A stretch of 64,000 nt of DNA from Nitratireductor thuwali (GTDB lineage: Bacteria; Pseudomonadota; Alphaproteobacteria; Rhizobiales; Rhizobiaceae): the NCBI RefSeq assembly GCF_036621415.1, contig NZ_CP030941.1:1610001-1674000 (forward strand). The letters run 5' to 3'. The notes below the pieces were generated by a model. It saw only the letters and a program-made list of their open reading frames with translations. It was not told the origin of the DNA and searched no databases. Each line of letters opens with the position of its first letter. Within the stretch, counting starts at the first letter, position 1. This document shows positions 31,938 to 40,706 of this stretch, in pieces. The position numbers and the translations under genes were made by a program.

Positions 31938-32198
31938 CCGGGGCCCCGATGGGGCCGGACAGGCTGCGGACTATACGGCGAACCCTATCGGCGTCAACCT
32001 GTGTCGCTGGCCCATCGGCCCTAAAATCGGTTTCCGGTTTTGTGGAAAGCCGGATGTCCGGATCAGCGGCCTTGCATGGCGTCCGGTCCGACATCGGCCC
32101 CTCCGGAAATCCCGCGCGGATGTGAAAAATGCCGCGCTCGAGGCCGTTGCGCCCGGCTCGCGGGCCGGCTAGACATGCAGCCTCACCGAGGGCTGCCA

Positions 32199-32780
32199 AT
32201 GCTTCGCAAGCTTTATGACTACACCATGTCGCTCGCCTCCACGCGGCATGCGGAAAAGGGCCTGGCGGGCGTCTCCTTCATTGAAAGTTCGTTCTTTCCC
32301 ATTCCGCCCGACGTTCTGCTCATTCCGATGGTGCTTGCCGAGCGGGCCAAATGGCTGCGCTACGCCTTCGTCTGCACGCTTGCCTCGGTTGCCGGCGCCC
32401 TGCTCGGCTATGTCATCGGCGCATTTCTCTACGAGGCCGTGGGCCAGCCGATCCTGGCATTCTACGGCAAGGAGGATGCGTTTGAGCGGGTCGCCGAATG
32501 GTATAACCGCTGGGGCGGCTGGGGCGTGCTGTTTGCCGCCGTGACGCCTTTTCCCTACAAGGTGCTGACGATATTTTCAGGCGCGACGGGCCTCAGCCTG
32601 CCTGTGTTCATCATCGTGTCGATCATTGGCCGCGGCCTGCGCTTCTATTTCGTTGCCTGGCTGCTTTTCCATTTCGGCCCGCCGATCCGCGGCTTCATCG
32701 AAAGAAATCTCGGCCTTCTTTTCACCGCCTTCATGGTTTTGCTCATCGGCGGGTTCGTTGCAGTACGCTACGCATTCTGA
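32199..32780 (+). CDS. VTT (DedA/YqaA-like) domain membrane protein
   Basis: A 193-residue inner-membrane protein of the YqaA/DedA-related VTT group. Characteristic segments are FIESSFFPIPPDVLLIPM, ALLGYVIGAFLYE, and the amphipathic re-entrant region RWGGWGVLFAAVTPFPYKVLTIFSGATGLS. DedA-family members are thought to move phospholipids or undecaprenyl phosphate. The function of this branch is less clear. The ATG at 32199 has GAGGG upstream and begins MLRKLYDYTM. The dsbB gene follows 7 bases later in the same direction. Confidence 0.9.
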   Translation: MLRKLYDYTMSLASTRHAEKGLAGVSFIESSFFPIPPDVLLIPMVLAERAKWLRYAFVCTLASVAGALLGYVIGAFLYEAVGQPILAFYGKEDAFERVAEWYNRWGGWGVLFAAVTPFPYKVLTIFSGATGLSLPVFIIVSIIGRGLRFYFVAWLLFHFGPPIRGFIERNLGLLFTAFMVLLIGGFVAVRYAF

Positions 32781-32787
32781 GGCTTTG

Positions 32788-33291
32788 ATGTCGATTACCG
32801 CGCCCACCGGCAAGTTCCACAAGTACATCGCCGCGCTTCTCGCCGCCGGCATGGCCGCCACCGTGGGCACCGCTCTCGCTTTCGAGCACATCGGCGGGTT
32901 CATTCCGTGCAAGCTGTGCCTGGAACAGCGCATTCCCTACTATATCGGCATCCCCCTCATGCTGCTGGCGCTGGGCTCGTCGGTTCTCAAACTGCCCGGC
33001 GTGCTCACCCGGGGCCTGCTGCTCGCCGGCGCGCTGCTGATGATCTGGGGGCTTTATCTCGGCGTCTATCATTCCGGCGCCGAATGGGGCTTCTGGCCGG
33101 GACCCACCGATTGCGGAGCGGTCGCCGGCCCTTCCACTAGCGGCAGCCTGCTGGACCAGCTCAATGCCTTCGTTCCGCCTTCATGCGACGAGGCCGCTGG
33201 TCGCTTCCTCGGCCTTTCCTTCGCCGGCTGGAATGTGGTCGCAAGCGCCATACTGGCCACGATCGCATTGCGCGGTGCGTTCAAGCGCTGA
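32788..33291 (+). CDS. dsbB: Disulfide bond formation protein B
   Basis: A 167-residue, four-helix inner-membrane quinone reductase that reoxidises a DsbA-type thiol oxidase. Both cysteine pairs are present: the quinone-linked CKLC (Cys41, Cys44) in GGFIPCKLCLEQR, and the periplasmic pair Cys109 (GPTDCG) and Cys133 (PPSCDE). The ATG at 32788 gives a short cytoplasmic start. A longer frame upstream is inside the VTT gene. It is cotranscribed with the VTT protein gene and convergent with the HNH gene. Confidence 0.92.
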   Translation: MSITAPTGKFHKYIAALLAAGMAATVGTALAFEHIGGFIPCKLCLEQRIPYYIGIPLMLLALGSSVLKLPGVLTRGLLLAGALLMIWGLYLGVYHSGAEWGFWPGPTDCGAVAGPSTSGSLLDQLNAFVPPSCDEAAGRFLGLSFAGWNVVASAILATIALRGAFKR

Positions 33292-33302
33292 CAACGCAGC
33301 CG

Positions 33303-33860
33303 TCACGGCTCCAGTTCGACATCCCAGTAGAGATAGTCCATCCAGCTTTCGTGCAGATAGTTCGGCGGGAAAAGGCGGCCATTGTTATGCAGGTCGTGGA
33401 CCGTCGGCCGGAACGGCTTCTGCTGCGGCCACATCCTCGCCTTGGCTGGCATGGCGCCCCCCTTCTTGAGGTTGCAGGGCGAGCAGGCTGCCACCACGTT
33501 CTCCCACGACGTGATCCCGCCCAGGCGCCGCGGCACCACGTGATCGAAGGTCAGATCCTCCCGGGTTCCGCAGTACTGGCACTCGAAGCGGTCGCGCAGG
33601 AAGACGTTGAACCGCGTGAACGCAGGATAACGCGAAGGCTTCACATAGGATTTCAGGCTGACGACGCTGGGAACCCGCATCGAAAAGGACGGCGAGGAGA
33701 CTGCATGCTCATACTCGGCAACGATGTTCACCCGGTCGAGGAACACGGCTTTGATCGCATCCTGCCACGACCACAGCGACAGGGGATAATAGCTGAGCGG
33801 ACGATAGTCCGCATTCAACACCAGAGCGGGCATCCCGTCCGGCGAAACAGCGATCGTCAC
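33303..33860 (-). CDS. HNH endonuclease family protein
   Basis: A 185-residue protein with an HNH nuclease domain at about residues 90-135: zinc-binding CQYCG and CSPC pairs, the DHVVPRRLGG histidine motif and ENVVAACSPCNLKKGG. The N-terminal part (VLNADYRPLSYYPLSLWSW) is characteristic of a chromosomal HNH family conserved in Rhizobiales, rather than of phage or homing nucleases. Its physiological role is unknown, and no partner methylase or phage gene is nearby. Confidence 0.9.
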   Translation of the reverse strand: MTIAVSPDGMPALVLNADYRPLSYYPLSLWSWQDAIKAVFLDRVNIVAEYEHAVSSPSFSMRVPSVVSLKSYVKPSRYPAFTRFNVFLRDRFECQYCGTREDLTFDHVVPRRLGGITSWENVVAACSPCNLKKGGAMPAKARMWPQQKPFRPTVHDLHNNGRLFPPNYLHESWMDYLYWDVELEP

Positions 33861-33947
33861 GTTCTTGAAGCTCCTTCGCTACGCAGATCGATCGATGCGG
33901 ATACTGTAAGCAGGTGATGACAGGAATGTGAAGCGGTTATTAAGAAT

Positions 33948-33971
33948 AATGACCCGGCAAAAGGGGTCATT
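33948..33971 (-). terminator. Hairpin downstream of the glycosylase gene
   Basis: Perfect eight-base arms AATGACCC and GGGTCATT with an eight-base loop, followed on the minus strand by an AT-rich stretch (ATTCTTAATAACC). It lies 52 bases past the glycosylase stop and upstream of the HNH gene. The T run is weak, so efficiency is uncertain. Confidence 0.5.
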
Positions 33972-34022
33972 TGGGCTGGCTTTTGCCGATTCTCAGCTCG
34001 TTTTTGGGCCCTTTCAGCTCAT

Positions 34023-34667
34023 TCAGCCCACCGTCAGCGCCTCGCGACCCCTCATTTCCCGGTAATAAGCCCAAAAAAGACGCGCCGCCACAGAGCGCCA
34101 GGGGCGCCATGATTCGGCCTCCAGCGCGAGCCGGCTCGCGTCGGGCCGTACCTCCCAACCAAGCGCTTGCGCCACTGCTGCCTGGAGCGCCACATCGCCA
34201 GCCGGAAAGACATCGGCATGGCCTGCCGAGATGAGCAGATAGACCTGAGCCGTCCACGGCCCGACGCCGGGCAGCGCCGTCATCAGCGCGATCGCCTCCT
34301 CGGCTTGCAGCGCGCAAAGCCCTTCCAGGTCGATCGCCTCGCCGGCGACCTGCTCGGCCAAGCCCGTTATCGCCCGCTGTTTGCCCCGCGAAAGGCCGGC
34401 CTCGACAAGCGGCTCCTCACCGGCGGCGATAAGATTTTGCGCCGTCAGCGGATCGATCAGCCGGCACAGCCTGCCGAAGATGGCGTCGGCGCTCGCCCGC
34501 GATACCTGCTGCGACACGATGATGGACGCAAGGCTGGCAAAGCCCGGCGCCGTTCGCCTGAGCGGAATGTCGCCGGCGGCGCGGCGCACGGCGGCAAGGC
34601 GCCCGTCCAGCGCCACCAGGGCTTCAAGCCCGAGGGCCATATCGTCGAGGGTTTCGATGCGCTGCAT
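34023..34667 (-). CDS. DNA-3-methyladenine glycosylase (AlkA-like, HhH-GPD family)
   Basis: A 214-residue base-excision repair glycosylase that removes alkylated bases. The helix-hairpin-helix LPGVGPWTAQVYLLIS is followed by the catalytic Asp in DVFPAGDVAL. FASLASIIVSQQVSRASAD is the usual N-terminal helix of the fold. It lacks the extra N-terminal domain of E. coli AlkA and the iron-sulfur cluster of EndoIII, as is normal for this short subclass. It is divergent from gluQ. Confidence 0.92.
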   Translation of the reverse strand: MQRIETLDDMALGLEALVALDGRLAAVRRAAGDIPLRRTAPGFASLASIIVSQQVSRASADAIFGRLCRLIDPLTAQNLIAAGEEPLVEAGLSRGKQRAITGLAEQVAGEAIDLEGLCALQAEEAIALMTALPGVGPWTAQVYLLISAGHADVFPAGDVALQAAVAQALGWEVRPDASRLALEAESWRPWRSVAARLFWAYYREMRGREALTVG

Positions 34668-34743
34668 GGCGATCCTTGCGTCCGGAGACCAACGATCGTA
34701 GCAATCGCCTCATGAGGTCCACAACCCGTTTCCGGCGGCTTTG

Positions 34744-35631
34744 ATGACAGTTCCTGTCTTCCGCTTCGCGCCAAGCTCGAACGGTGCGCTTCATCTCGGC
34801 CATGCCTATTCGGCCATGCTCAACCACCGGCTGGCGCGCGAGGCGGGCGGGCGTTTTCTCCTGCGCATCGAGGACATCGACACGAGCCGGTGCTCGCCGG
34901 AGCTGGAACAGGCGATCTACCGCGATCTCGAATGGCTGGGCATCGAATGGGAACTGCCGGTGCGCCGCCAGTCGGATCATTTCGAGGACTACCGGGCAGC
35001 GCTCGACCGGCTGGAAGACGCCGGCCTTGTCTACCCCTCCTTCATGACACGCGGCGAAGTGCGTGCGTTCATCGCCGAGGCGGCGGCGGAGGGCAAGCCG
35101 TGGCCGCGCGATCCCGACGGGGCGCCGCTCTTCCCTTCCATAGACCGCGAGCGGGCACCGTCCGAGCGAAAGCGGCTCGCCGCCGAGGGCCTGCCCTTCG
35201 CTTGGCGATTGGACATGGAAAGCGCCTGCACAGCTCTCGGCCACGGCGTCGACTGGGACGAGGAAGGCGCGGGACCGTGCGGCGAGACCGGACGCGTCCG
35301 CGCCGACCCCCGCGCATGGGGCGACGTGGTCCTCGCCCGCAAGGAAACGCCCACCAGCTACCATCTGGCCGTCACCGTGGACGATGCGCTGCAGGGCATT
35401 ACCCATGTCGTGCGAGGCCGCGATCTTTTCTTCGCAACCGCCGTCCACCGCCTTCTGCAGGAACTGATGGGCCTGCCCGTGCCCCGCTATTATCATCATG
35501 CGCTGATGCTGGGCGCGGATGGCCGGAAGCTGTCGAAGTCTGAGGGCGATACGGGCATCGCGGCCCTGCGTAAGGCTGGCGCGACGCCGGCGGACATTGC
35601 AAGAATGGTTGGGCTGGACAACCCGCTTTGA
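34744..35631 (+). CDS. gluQ: Glutamyl-Q tRNA(Asp) synthetase
   Basis: A truncated glutamyl-tRNA synthetase paralogue of 295 residues that attaches glutamate to queuosine 34 of tRNA(Asp). The class I signatures are HLGH (residues 17-20) and KLSKSEGD near the C terminus. The whole anticodon-binding domain of GltX is absent, which separates it from true GltX. The first ATG is at 34744, directly after an in-frame TTG at 34741. It is convergent with the small membrane protein gene, whose stop lies 4 bases away. Confidence 0.93.
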   Translation: MTVPVFRFAPSSNGALHLGHAYSAMLNHRLAREAGGRFLLRIEDIDTSRCSPELEQAIYRDLEWLGIEWELPVRRQSDHFEDYRAALDRLEDAGLVYPSFMTRGEVRAFIAEAAAEGKPWPRDPDGAPLFPSIDRERAPSERKRLAAEGLPFAWRLDMESACTALGHGVDWDEEGAGPCGETGRVRADPRAWGDVVLARKETPTSYHLAVTVDDALQGITHVVRGRDLFFATAVHRLLQELMGLPVPRYYHHALMLGADGRKLSKSEGDTGIAALRKAGATPADIARMVGLDNPL

Positions 35632-35634
35632 CCG

Positions 35635-35925
35635 CTACAAGAGCCTGAGCAGTGCCGATTTGACCAGCACCAGGACGAGCAGCACGACAAACGCGCCGCC
35701 CATCCCAGCCAGCACGGCGTCGAGCAGGCTACTGAAGCGAAGGCCATACCAGTTGGCCGCATAGATCGTGCCGAAAAAGGCGGCCGTGATGATGACGGCA
35801 CTGCCCGCCGCGCCAAAACCGGCTTCCTTCATGACCGCATCCAGCGCCATTGAGAAGATGAAGGACAGCATGGCGACTGCGACGACGGCAAACAGGAGCC
35901 AGGTGGAATCGAGCTTCATCAGCAT
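35635..35925 (-). CDS. Small hypothetical membrane protein
   Basis: A 96-residue protein of unknown function with three predicted membrane helices (about residues 8-28, 38-60 and 72-95 in LLFAVVAVAMLSFIF, AVIITAAFFGTIYAANWYG and FVVLLVLVLVKSALL). No catalytic or ligand-binding motif is visible. The ATG at 35925 has GGGG seven bases upstream. A TTG at 35952 would add nine polar residues, and an ATG at 35919 is also possible. It lies tail-to-tail with gluQ. Confidence 0.65.
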   Translation of the reverse strand: MLMKLDSTWLLFAVVAVAMLSFIFSMALDAVMKEAGFGAAGSAVIITAAFFGTIYAANWYGLRFSSLLDAVLAGMGGAFVVLLVLVLVKSALLRLL

Positions 35926-36052
35926 GCGGTTGCCCCGTGCCGGCTGGTTCAAGTCAAGGAACGTTCAGTGCCCTTGACACTGGCATGAAAAACTTTCGTT
36001 TTCCTTGCGCACTCAATGTTCATAAGACCCCCGCAAACAGGAACACCTTGCC

Positions 36053-36958
36053 TTGGCCTCACTACCCCGCGCATCCAGCGTGGTTCCGGCGCTGTTTGTC
36101 GTCCTCTGGGCCACCGGCTTCATCGGCGCGCGCTATGCCATGCCATGGGCCGACCCGTTCACGTTCCTCTGGGTTCGCTTCGCCATCACTTTCTTTCTCC
36201 TGCTGGCGTTCATCCCCTTTCTCGGCGCAAGGCGGATTCCCGCGCGGGTGGGCGCCCATGCGGCGATCGCGGGAATGCTCATGCACGGGGTCTATCTCGG
36301 CGGCGTCTTCTGGGCGATCGCCCACGGGCTGCCCGCCGGCCTGGCCGGCCTCATCATCGGCCTCCAGCCCATGCTGACAGCCATATTGGCCGGCGTTTTC
36401 GTCGGCGAGAAGGTCAGCGCGCGCCACTGGCTGGGTCTCGCCGTCGGCCTCATTGGCGTTGCCATCGTCCTGGCGCCGAAGCTGGGCGCGGTCTACGGCG
36501 GCGTCACCGCGGCAACGGTGACGGCCGGGCTGATCGCCGTCCTGGCCATGAGCGCGGGAACCGTCTGGCAGAAGCGCTTCGTCGTCAACACCGACCTGAT
36601 TTCCGGCACGCTGTGGCAATATGCCGGCGGCTGGGTCGTCGTCTTTACCGCCTCGCTGTTTTTGGAGGATCGCCGCTTCATCATAAACGGCGAGTTGATC
36701 TTCGCCATGACCTGGCTCGTGCTGGTCCTGTCGGTCGGCGCGATCTTCCTGCTGATGTTCCTGATCGAGAAGGGCGAGGTGGCGCGGGTGGCCTCGCTTT
36801 TCTACCTCGTGCCGGCCGTCACGGCGGTCATGGCCTGGTACCTGTTCGGCGAGACGCTGACCCTTGTGCAGATGGCCGGCATCGCCGTCACCACCTTCGG
36901 CGTTGCGCTCTCTACGTTGCGTCCATCACGGCGCGCCGGGCTTCCCGGTAGCGCATAA
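36053..36958 (+). CDS. EamA family transporter (drug/metabolite exporter)
   Basis: A 301-residue inner-membrane protein with ten predicted helices in two EamA repeats (about 8-140 and 150-290). Typical segments are ALFVVLWATGFIGARYAMPWADP, GLIIGLQPMLTAILAGVFVGEK and the second repeat's LFYLVPAVTAVMAWYLFGE. Members export amino acids or other metabolites, and the substrate here is unknown. The start is a TTG at 36053. Its 3' end overlaps the convergent yihY-like gene by 47 bases. Confidence 0.88.
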   Translation: MASLPRASSVVPALFVVLWATGFIGARYAMPWADPFTFLWVRFAITFFLLLAFIPFLGARRIPARVGAHAAIAGMLMHGVYLGGVFWAIAHGLPAGLAGLIIGLQPMLTAILAGVFVGEKVSARHWLGLAVGLIGVAIVLAPKLGAVYGGVTAATVTAGLIAVLAMSAGTVWQKRFVVNTDLISGTLWQYAGGWVVVFTASLFLEDRRFIINGELIFAMTWLVLVLSVGAIFLLMFLIEKGEVARVASLFYLVPAVTAVMAWYLFGETLTLVQMAGIAVTTFGVALSTLRPSRRAGLPGSA

Positions 36959-37769
36959 TGGCCGCGTTCAGCTCTCCGCCGAGGATGAACATCGCCGAAA
37001 GTATGTAGAGGAAGACCACGGCGATCATGATCGACGCCAGCCCGGCATAAGTGTTGGCATAGCTGCTGAACCGGCTCAGATAGGCCGCGAAAAGGCTGGA
37101 ACCGAGCAGCGAGCCCAGCAGCGTGAAGGCGATGCCGGGCAGCACGTCCAACACCGAACGCTTTCCTCCCGGCAGCCACAGATGCACCAGCACCAGCGCC
37201 AGCACCAGGATCGCCAGCGCGATCGTGTAGCGCCAGAAGGTTATGGTGCCGGCATAGGGCGCGAGCCACTCCAGATTGTCGCTCGCGATCTCCAGTACGA
37301 CGGGTGCCACGACCAGAAGCAGGCTGATGGTCAGGAAGCCTATCGTTGCAACCAGCACGAACAGCAGGCTCTGCATGCGCAGGAAAAAGATCGAGCGCTG
37401 CTCGCGAACGCGGTAGGCCCGGTTGAGCGCGAGCCGCAGCGCCTCCACCCCGTTGGAGGCGAAGACGCCGGCCAGCACCACGCCGAAGGTGAGCACGCCT
37501 CCGCGCCGCACGCCAAGCACATTGTGCACCTCCTCCGCGATCGGCTCGGCCACCTCCTGTGGCCAGGTATCGAAAATAAGATCGACGGCATCCTCCGCAT
37601 AGGCGTCCGCGCCCATGAAACTGGCCAGCGCCGTGGCGAAGATCAGAAAGGGAAACAGCGCCATCAGCGCCGAAATGGCCACGTGGCTTGCCATGGCCCA
37701 GCCGTCGTCGGCGTTGAAATGGCCGAACGCATCTCCCAGGATGCGGCGGATAGCCACGATGGTACGCAC
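36912..37769 (-). CDS. YihY/virulence factor BrkB family membrane protein
   Basis: A 285-residue inner-membrane protein with six predicted helices. It starts with the family's DDGWAMASHVAISALMALFPFL segment and contains GVLTFGVVLAGVFASNGVEALRLALNRAY and the late PGIAFTLLGSLLGSSLFAAYL. The family was once called ribonuclease BN in error. Its true activity is unknown and may be transport. It is convergent with the EamA gene (overlap of 47 bases) and divergent from the SDR gene. Confidence 0.9.
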   Translation of the reverse strand: MRTIVAIRRILGDAFGHFNADDGWAMASHVAISALMALFPFLIFATALASFMGADAYAEDAVDLIFDTWPQEVAEPIAEEVHNVLGVRRGGVLTFGVVLAGVFASNGVEALRLALNRAYRVREQRSIFFLRMQSLLFVLVATIGFLTISLLLVVAPVVLEIASDNLEWLAPYAGTITFWRYTIALAILVLALVLVHLWLPGGKRSVLDVLPGIAFTLLGSLLGSSLFAAYLSRFSSYANTYAGLASIMIAVVFLYILSAMFILGGELNAAIMRYREARRAVMDAT

Positions 37770-37851
37770 GCTTCACCTCTCGATTGTTCCGCCGGTCCGA
37801 ATATGTGAAACACCAGCTTATAGGCAAGCAGCACGGGCAGGTCATCGAAAG

Positions 37852-38685
37852 ATGAATTCGAAAAAGACGATAATCGTTACCGGCGCCTCGTCCGGCATCG
37901 GCGCCTGCTGCGCCCGAGCGCTTGCGAAGGAAGGCTGGCGCGTGTTCGCCACGGCGCGCAGACCGAGGGATATTGCCGCACTGGAAGAGGACAGCCTTGA
38001 GGTCTTCTATCTCGACTACCGCGACGCCAACTCGATCGAGGCGCTGGTGAAGGCCGTGCTGGAGCGTACCGGCGGCACGCTGGACGCGCTTTTCAACAAC
38101 GGCGCCTATGCACAGCCCGGCGCAGTGGAGGATCTGCCGGTCGAAGCCCTGCGCGAGCAGTTCGAGGCGAATTTCTTCGGCTGGCATGACCTGACCAGGC
38201 GGGTACTGCCGGCCATGCGGGTCCAAGGCCACGGGCGGCTTGTACATTGCTCCTCTATCCTCGGCCTGCTGCCGGCCAAGTACCGTGGCGCCTATGTGGC
38301 CTCCAAACACGCGCTGGAGGGCTTGATGCTTTGCCAGCGCCAGGAACTGGCGGGCACCAGCATCCACGTCTCGCTCATCGAGCCCGGTCCAATTGATTCC
38401 CGCTTCGCCTCCAACGCTCTCACCTGGTTCGAGCGCAACATCGATAGCGATCATTCGCATTATCGCGACGAATACGAATCCCAGCTCAAGCGCATGCGGT
38501 CGGGCGGCAGCCGATCACGGATGAAGCTTGGTCCCGAAGCAGTTCACGCGGTTTTGCGCCATGCGCTTCTTCACCCGCGCCCGCGTCCGCATTATCTCGT
38601 CACCAAGCCGGCGAAGATCGGGGCTGCACTCAAGCGCCTCCTTCCCGCCAACCTTTTCTATCGCTTCCTCTCTACCCAGGCATGA
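37852..38685 (+). CDS. Short-chain dehydrogenase/reductase
   Basis: A 277-residue classical SDR. The NAD(P)-binding motif TGASSGIG is at residues 10-17. NNGAYAQPG replaces the usual NNAG region, and the catalytic Ser (CSSILGL) and YxxxK (AYVASK) are present. The ARRPRD after strand beta-2 suggests preference for NADP. It ends with a basic tail including PAKIGAALKRLLPANLFYRFL, a pattern of SDRs that act on lipids or sterol-like substrates. The ATG at 37852 starts MNSKKTIIVTG. Confidence 0.9.
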   Translation: MNSKKTIIVTGASSGIGACCARALAKEGWRVFATARRPRDIAALEEDSLEVFYLDYRDANSIEALVKAVLERTGGTLDALFNNGAYAQPGAVEDLPVEALREQFEANFFGWHDLTRRVLPAMRVQGHGRLVHCSSILGLLPAKYRGAYVASKHALEGLMLCQRQELAGTSIHVSLIEPGPIDSRFASNALTWFERNIDSDHSHYRDEYESQLKRMRSGGSRSRMKLGPEAVHAVLRHALLHPRPRPHYLVTKPAKIGAALKRLLPANLFYRFLSTQA

Positions 38686-38844
38686 CCCGTGGCACCGTTC
38701 ATACACTCACATCCCAGCTGCCCGGCCGGCGTCGGCTCAAGCGGCCTTTTCCGTCCCCGGCCAAACCTTTGGCGGCCTGATTAGTTGATCTCACGCGGTT
38801 CCGGAGGAAAGCCGGTTCGCACAGCCACGAAAGAGACCGAAACC

Positions 38845-39045
38845 ATGTCCACAGCATTCAATATTCTCGCCGTCCTCGTCATGATCGCCGTTGTTTTCGT
38901 GCTGATCCGCGGGCTCATCAACATGATGCGCGGCGGCTCCGGCAACACGTCGAACAAGCTGATGCAGGCGCGCGTGGTCTTGCAGTTCGTCGCGATCGTG
39001 CTCATCGTGCTGGCAATGTACTACGCTCGCTCCGAAGGCGGCTGA
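38845..39045 (+). CDS. Twin transmembrane (HIG1-like) small protein
   Basis: A 66-residue protein with two membrane helices (about residues 4-24 and 45-61: ILAVLVMIAVVFVLIRGL and LQFVAIVLIVLAMYYA) joined by the polar loop MMRGGSGNTSNKLMQARV. This resembles HIG1 domains, which associate with respiratory complexes. It lies 5 bases upstream of the cobalamin adenosyltransferase gene, a conserved pairing in Rhizobiales. The ATG at 38845 is preferred to the frame opening at 38785. Confidence 0.8.
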   Translation: MSTAFNILAVLVMIAVVFVLIRGLINMMRGGSGNTSNKLMQARVVLQFVAIVLIVLAMYYARSEGG

Positions 39046-39050
39046 CGGCA

Positions 39051-39629
39051 ATGGTCAAGCTCAACAAGATATATACCCGCACCGGCGATGACGGCACCAC
39101 GGGGTTGGGCACCGGTGAAAGGCGGCTGAAGAGCGATCTGCGGGTTGCGGCCTACGGGACCGTCGACGAGGCCAATGCCTGCATCGGCATGGCGCGGCTG
39201 CACACCGGATCGCAGCCGCAGATCGATGCGATGCTGATGCGGGTTCAGAACGACATGTTCGATCTCGGCGCCGACCTGGCCACGCCGGACACCGGCAAGG
39301 AACTTGCCTACGAGCCCTTGCGCATCGTTGCCTCACAGGTGGAGCGCGTGGAGCGGGACATCGATACGCTCAATGCGCTTCTGTCGCCGCTCAAATCTTT
39401 CATCCTGCCCGGCGGCTCGCCTGCCGCCGCCCATCTGCACCTGGCGCGCACGGTGGCACGCAGGGCCGAAAGACTGATGATCGCCCTGTCGCGGAAGCCC
39501 GATGAAATCGTCGGCGCCGACGCCGTCCGCTACATCAACCGGGTCTCCGACTTCCTGTTCGTGGCTGCCCGCGCGGTCAATGACAACGGCGCGAACGACG
39601 TGCTATGGGTTCCGGGTCAAAACCGCTAA
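39051..39629 (+). CDS. Cob(I)yrinic acid a,c-diamide adenosyltransferase (PduO type)
   Basis: A 192-residue ATP:cob(I)alamin adenosyltransferase that makes adenosylcobalamin. The N-terminal ATP motif is KIYTRTGDDGTTGLGTGERR, and the C-terminal signature is NRVSDFLFVAARAVN. The central FILPGGSPAAAHLHLARTVARRAER helix region is also typical. This is the PduO (MMAB-like) fold and not the CobA/BtuR fold. It sits between the twin-TM gene and the rhomboid gene in one direction. Confidence 0.94.
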   Translation: MVKLNKIYTRTGDDGTTGLGTGERRLKSDLRVAAYGTVDEANACIGMARLHTGSQPQIDAMLMRVQNDMFDLGADLATPDTGKELAYEPLRIVASQVERVERDIDTLNALLSPLKSFILPGGSPAAAHLHLARTVARRAERLMIALSRKPDEIVGADAVRYINRVSDFLFVAARAVNDNGANDVLWVPGQNR

Positions 39630-39724
39630 AAGACTGTTTGAGAATTCGCTGCGGCCAGGCAGATGGCCTGGTATTCGAGACCCGGAGCGGAGCGTGACCC
39701 GGCTCGGGGCTGGGGGAGGTCCCG

Positions 39725-40486
39725 ATGTTCATACCGCTGCACGACGCCAATAGCCTCACCCACATCAAGCGCCAATACGTGACGCTGACGATCATATCGA
39801 TCAACGTCCTCGTGTGGCTGATGACCTCGCTCGGGGGCACGGACTTAGCGCAGGCGACTGCCCTTGGCCTCGGCTACATCCCGTCCGTTGCATACGATCT
39901 GGCCGTGCTGCCGCCAGAACTGGAACTCGTGCCCACCCCGTTCACCTATGTCACCTACTCCTTCCTGCATGCCGATGCGCTGCATCTGGGCGGAAACATG
40001 CTTTTCCTCTGGGTTTTCGGCGACAATATCGAGGATGCGCTAGGCCATTTTCGCTTTCTGATCTTCTATCTTGCCTGCGCCATCGCGGGCGCTGCCTTCC
40101 ATGGCATGGTGGTTCCCGATTCCCAGGCGCCGCTGATTGGCGCGTCGGGAGCCGTGGCGGGCATCGTGGCCGCCTATCTGGTGCTGCATCCACGGGTCAA
40201 GGTCTGGGTACTGGCCTTCGCCCGGATTCCCCTGCGCGTGCCGGCTTTCTTCGTCCTGGCACTGTGGATCGTCTACCAGTTCGTCATGTTCGCGCTCGAC
40301 CGCGAGAACCAGGTTTCCTGGGCTGCACATATCGGCGGCATCCTTGCCGGCGCCGCCCTCGTCGTCCTCATGCGGCGTCGCGGCGTTCCCCTGTTCGACC
40401 GGCAGATCGTCAAGCCCGAAGCAGCCGAACTCGACGCGCCCCGACCGACCGAGAACACCCGGCCGCCGCCGCATTGGGGGCGCTAA
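39725..40486 (+). CDS. Rhomboid family intramembrane serine protease
   Basis: A 253-residue membrane protease with six predicted helices. The catalytic dyad is Ser141 in IGASGAVAG and His202 in WAAHIGGILAG. HLGGN (residues 87-91) supplies the oxyanion-side His and Asn. The soluble tail (about 215-253) is Pro- and Arg-rich. Its substrate is unknown. It lies in the conserved run of adenosyltransferase, rhomboid and etfBA. Confidence 0.93.
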   Translation: MFIPLHDANSLTHIKRQYVTLTIISINVLVWLMTSLGGTDLAQATALGLGYIPSVAYDLAVLPPELELVPTPFTYVTYSFLHADALHLGGNMLFLWVFGDNIEDALGHFRFLIFYLACAIAGAAFHGMVVPDSQAPLIGASGAVAGIVAAYLVLHPRVKVWVLAFARIPLRVPAFFVLALWIVYQFVMFALDRENQVSWAAHIGGILAGAALVVLMRRRGVPLFDRQIVKPEAAELDAPRPTENTRPPPHWGR

Positions 40487-40519
40487 TCGATTAGGGCCGG
40501 AGCCGGCCGTGCCACGCTA

Positions 40520-40548
40520 TTGACGTGCGCGTCAAGCGTCTCTACGGT
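40520..40548 (+). promoter_or_regulatory. Palindrome and possible promoter upstream of etfBA
   Basis: A perfect inverted repeat TTGACG-TGCG-CGTCAA covers 40520-40535. Its left arm can also serve as a -35 box, with TACGGT 17 bases downstream at 40543-40548. The etfB start is about 160 bases further on. Overlap of a palindrome with a promoter suggests repressor control, but the regulator is unknown. Confidence 0.4.
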
Positions 40549-40706
40549 CCCGCCGCTTCCGGCAGAACCTGCGCCGCGGCAGGGTGAACGGGCAGCCGTC
40601 GCGGCGATGTCTGCTTTTTCCCCAACCATGTCGGCTTTCGGCTAAAGGTCGGGTCCCATAGCTGTTATCCAGCGCTGTGAAATTTCGTCAGAAAGGGTGA
40701 ATGCGC

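Noticed and set aside
31822..32199. N-terminal extension of the AMP ligase frame
   Set aside because: It reads through the tRNA-Leu gene and lacks family sequence. The conserved start is at 31821.
33303..33860. HNH endonuclease as part of a restriction or phage system
   Set aside because: It stands among housekeeping genes with no methylase, terminase or phage gene nearby, and resembles a conserved chromosomal family.
35974..36000. Promoter with TTGACA upstream of the EamA gene
   Set aside because: The -35 box is good, but no acceptable -10 element is found 16 to 18 bases away.
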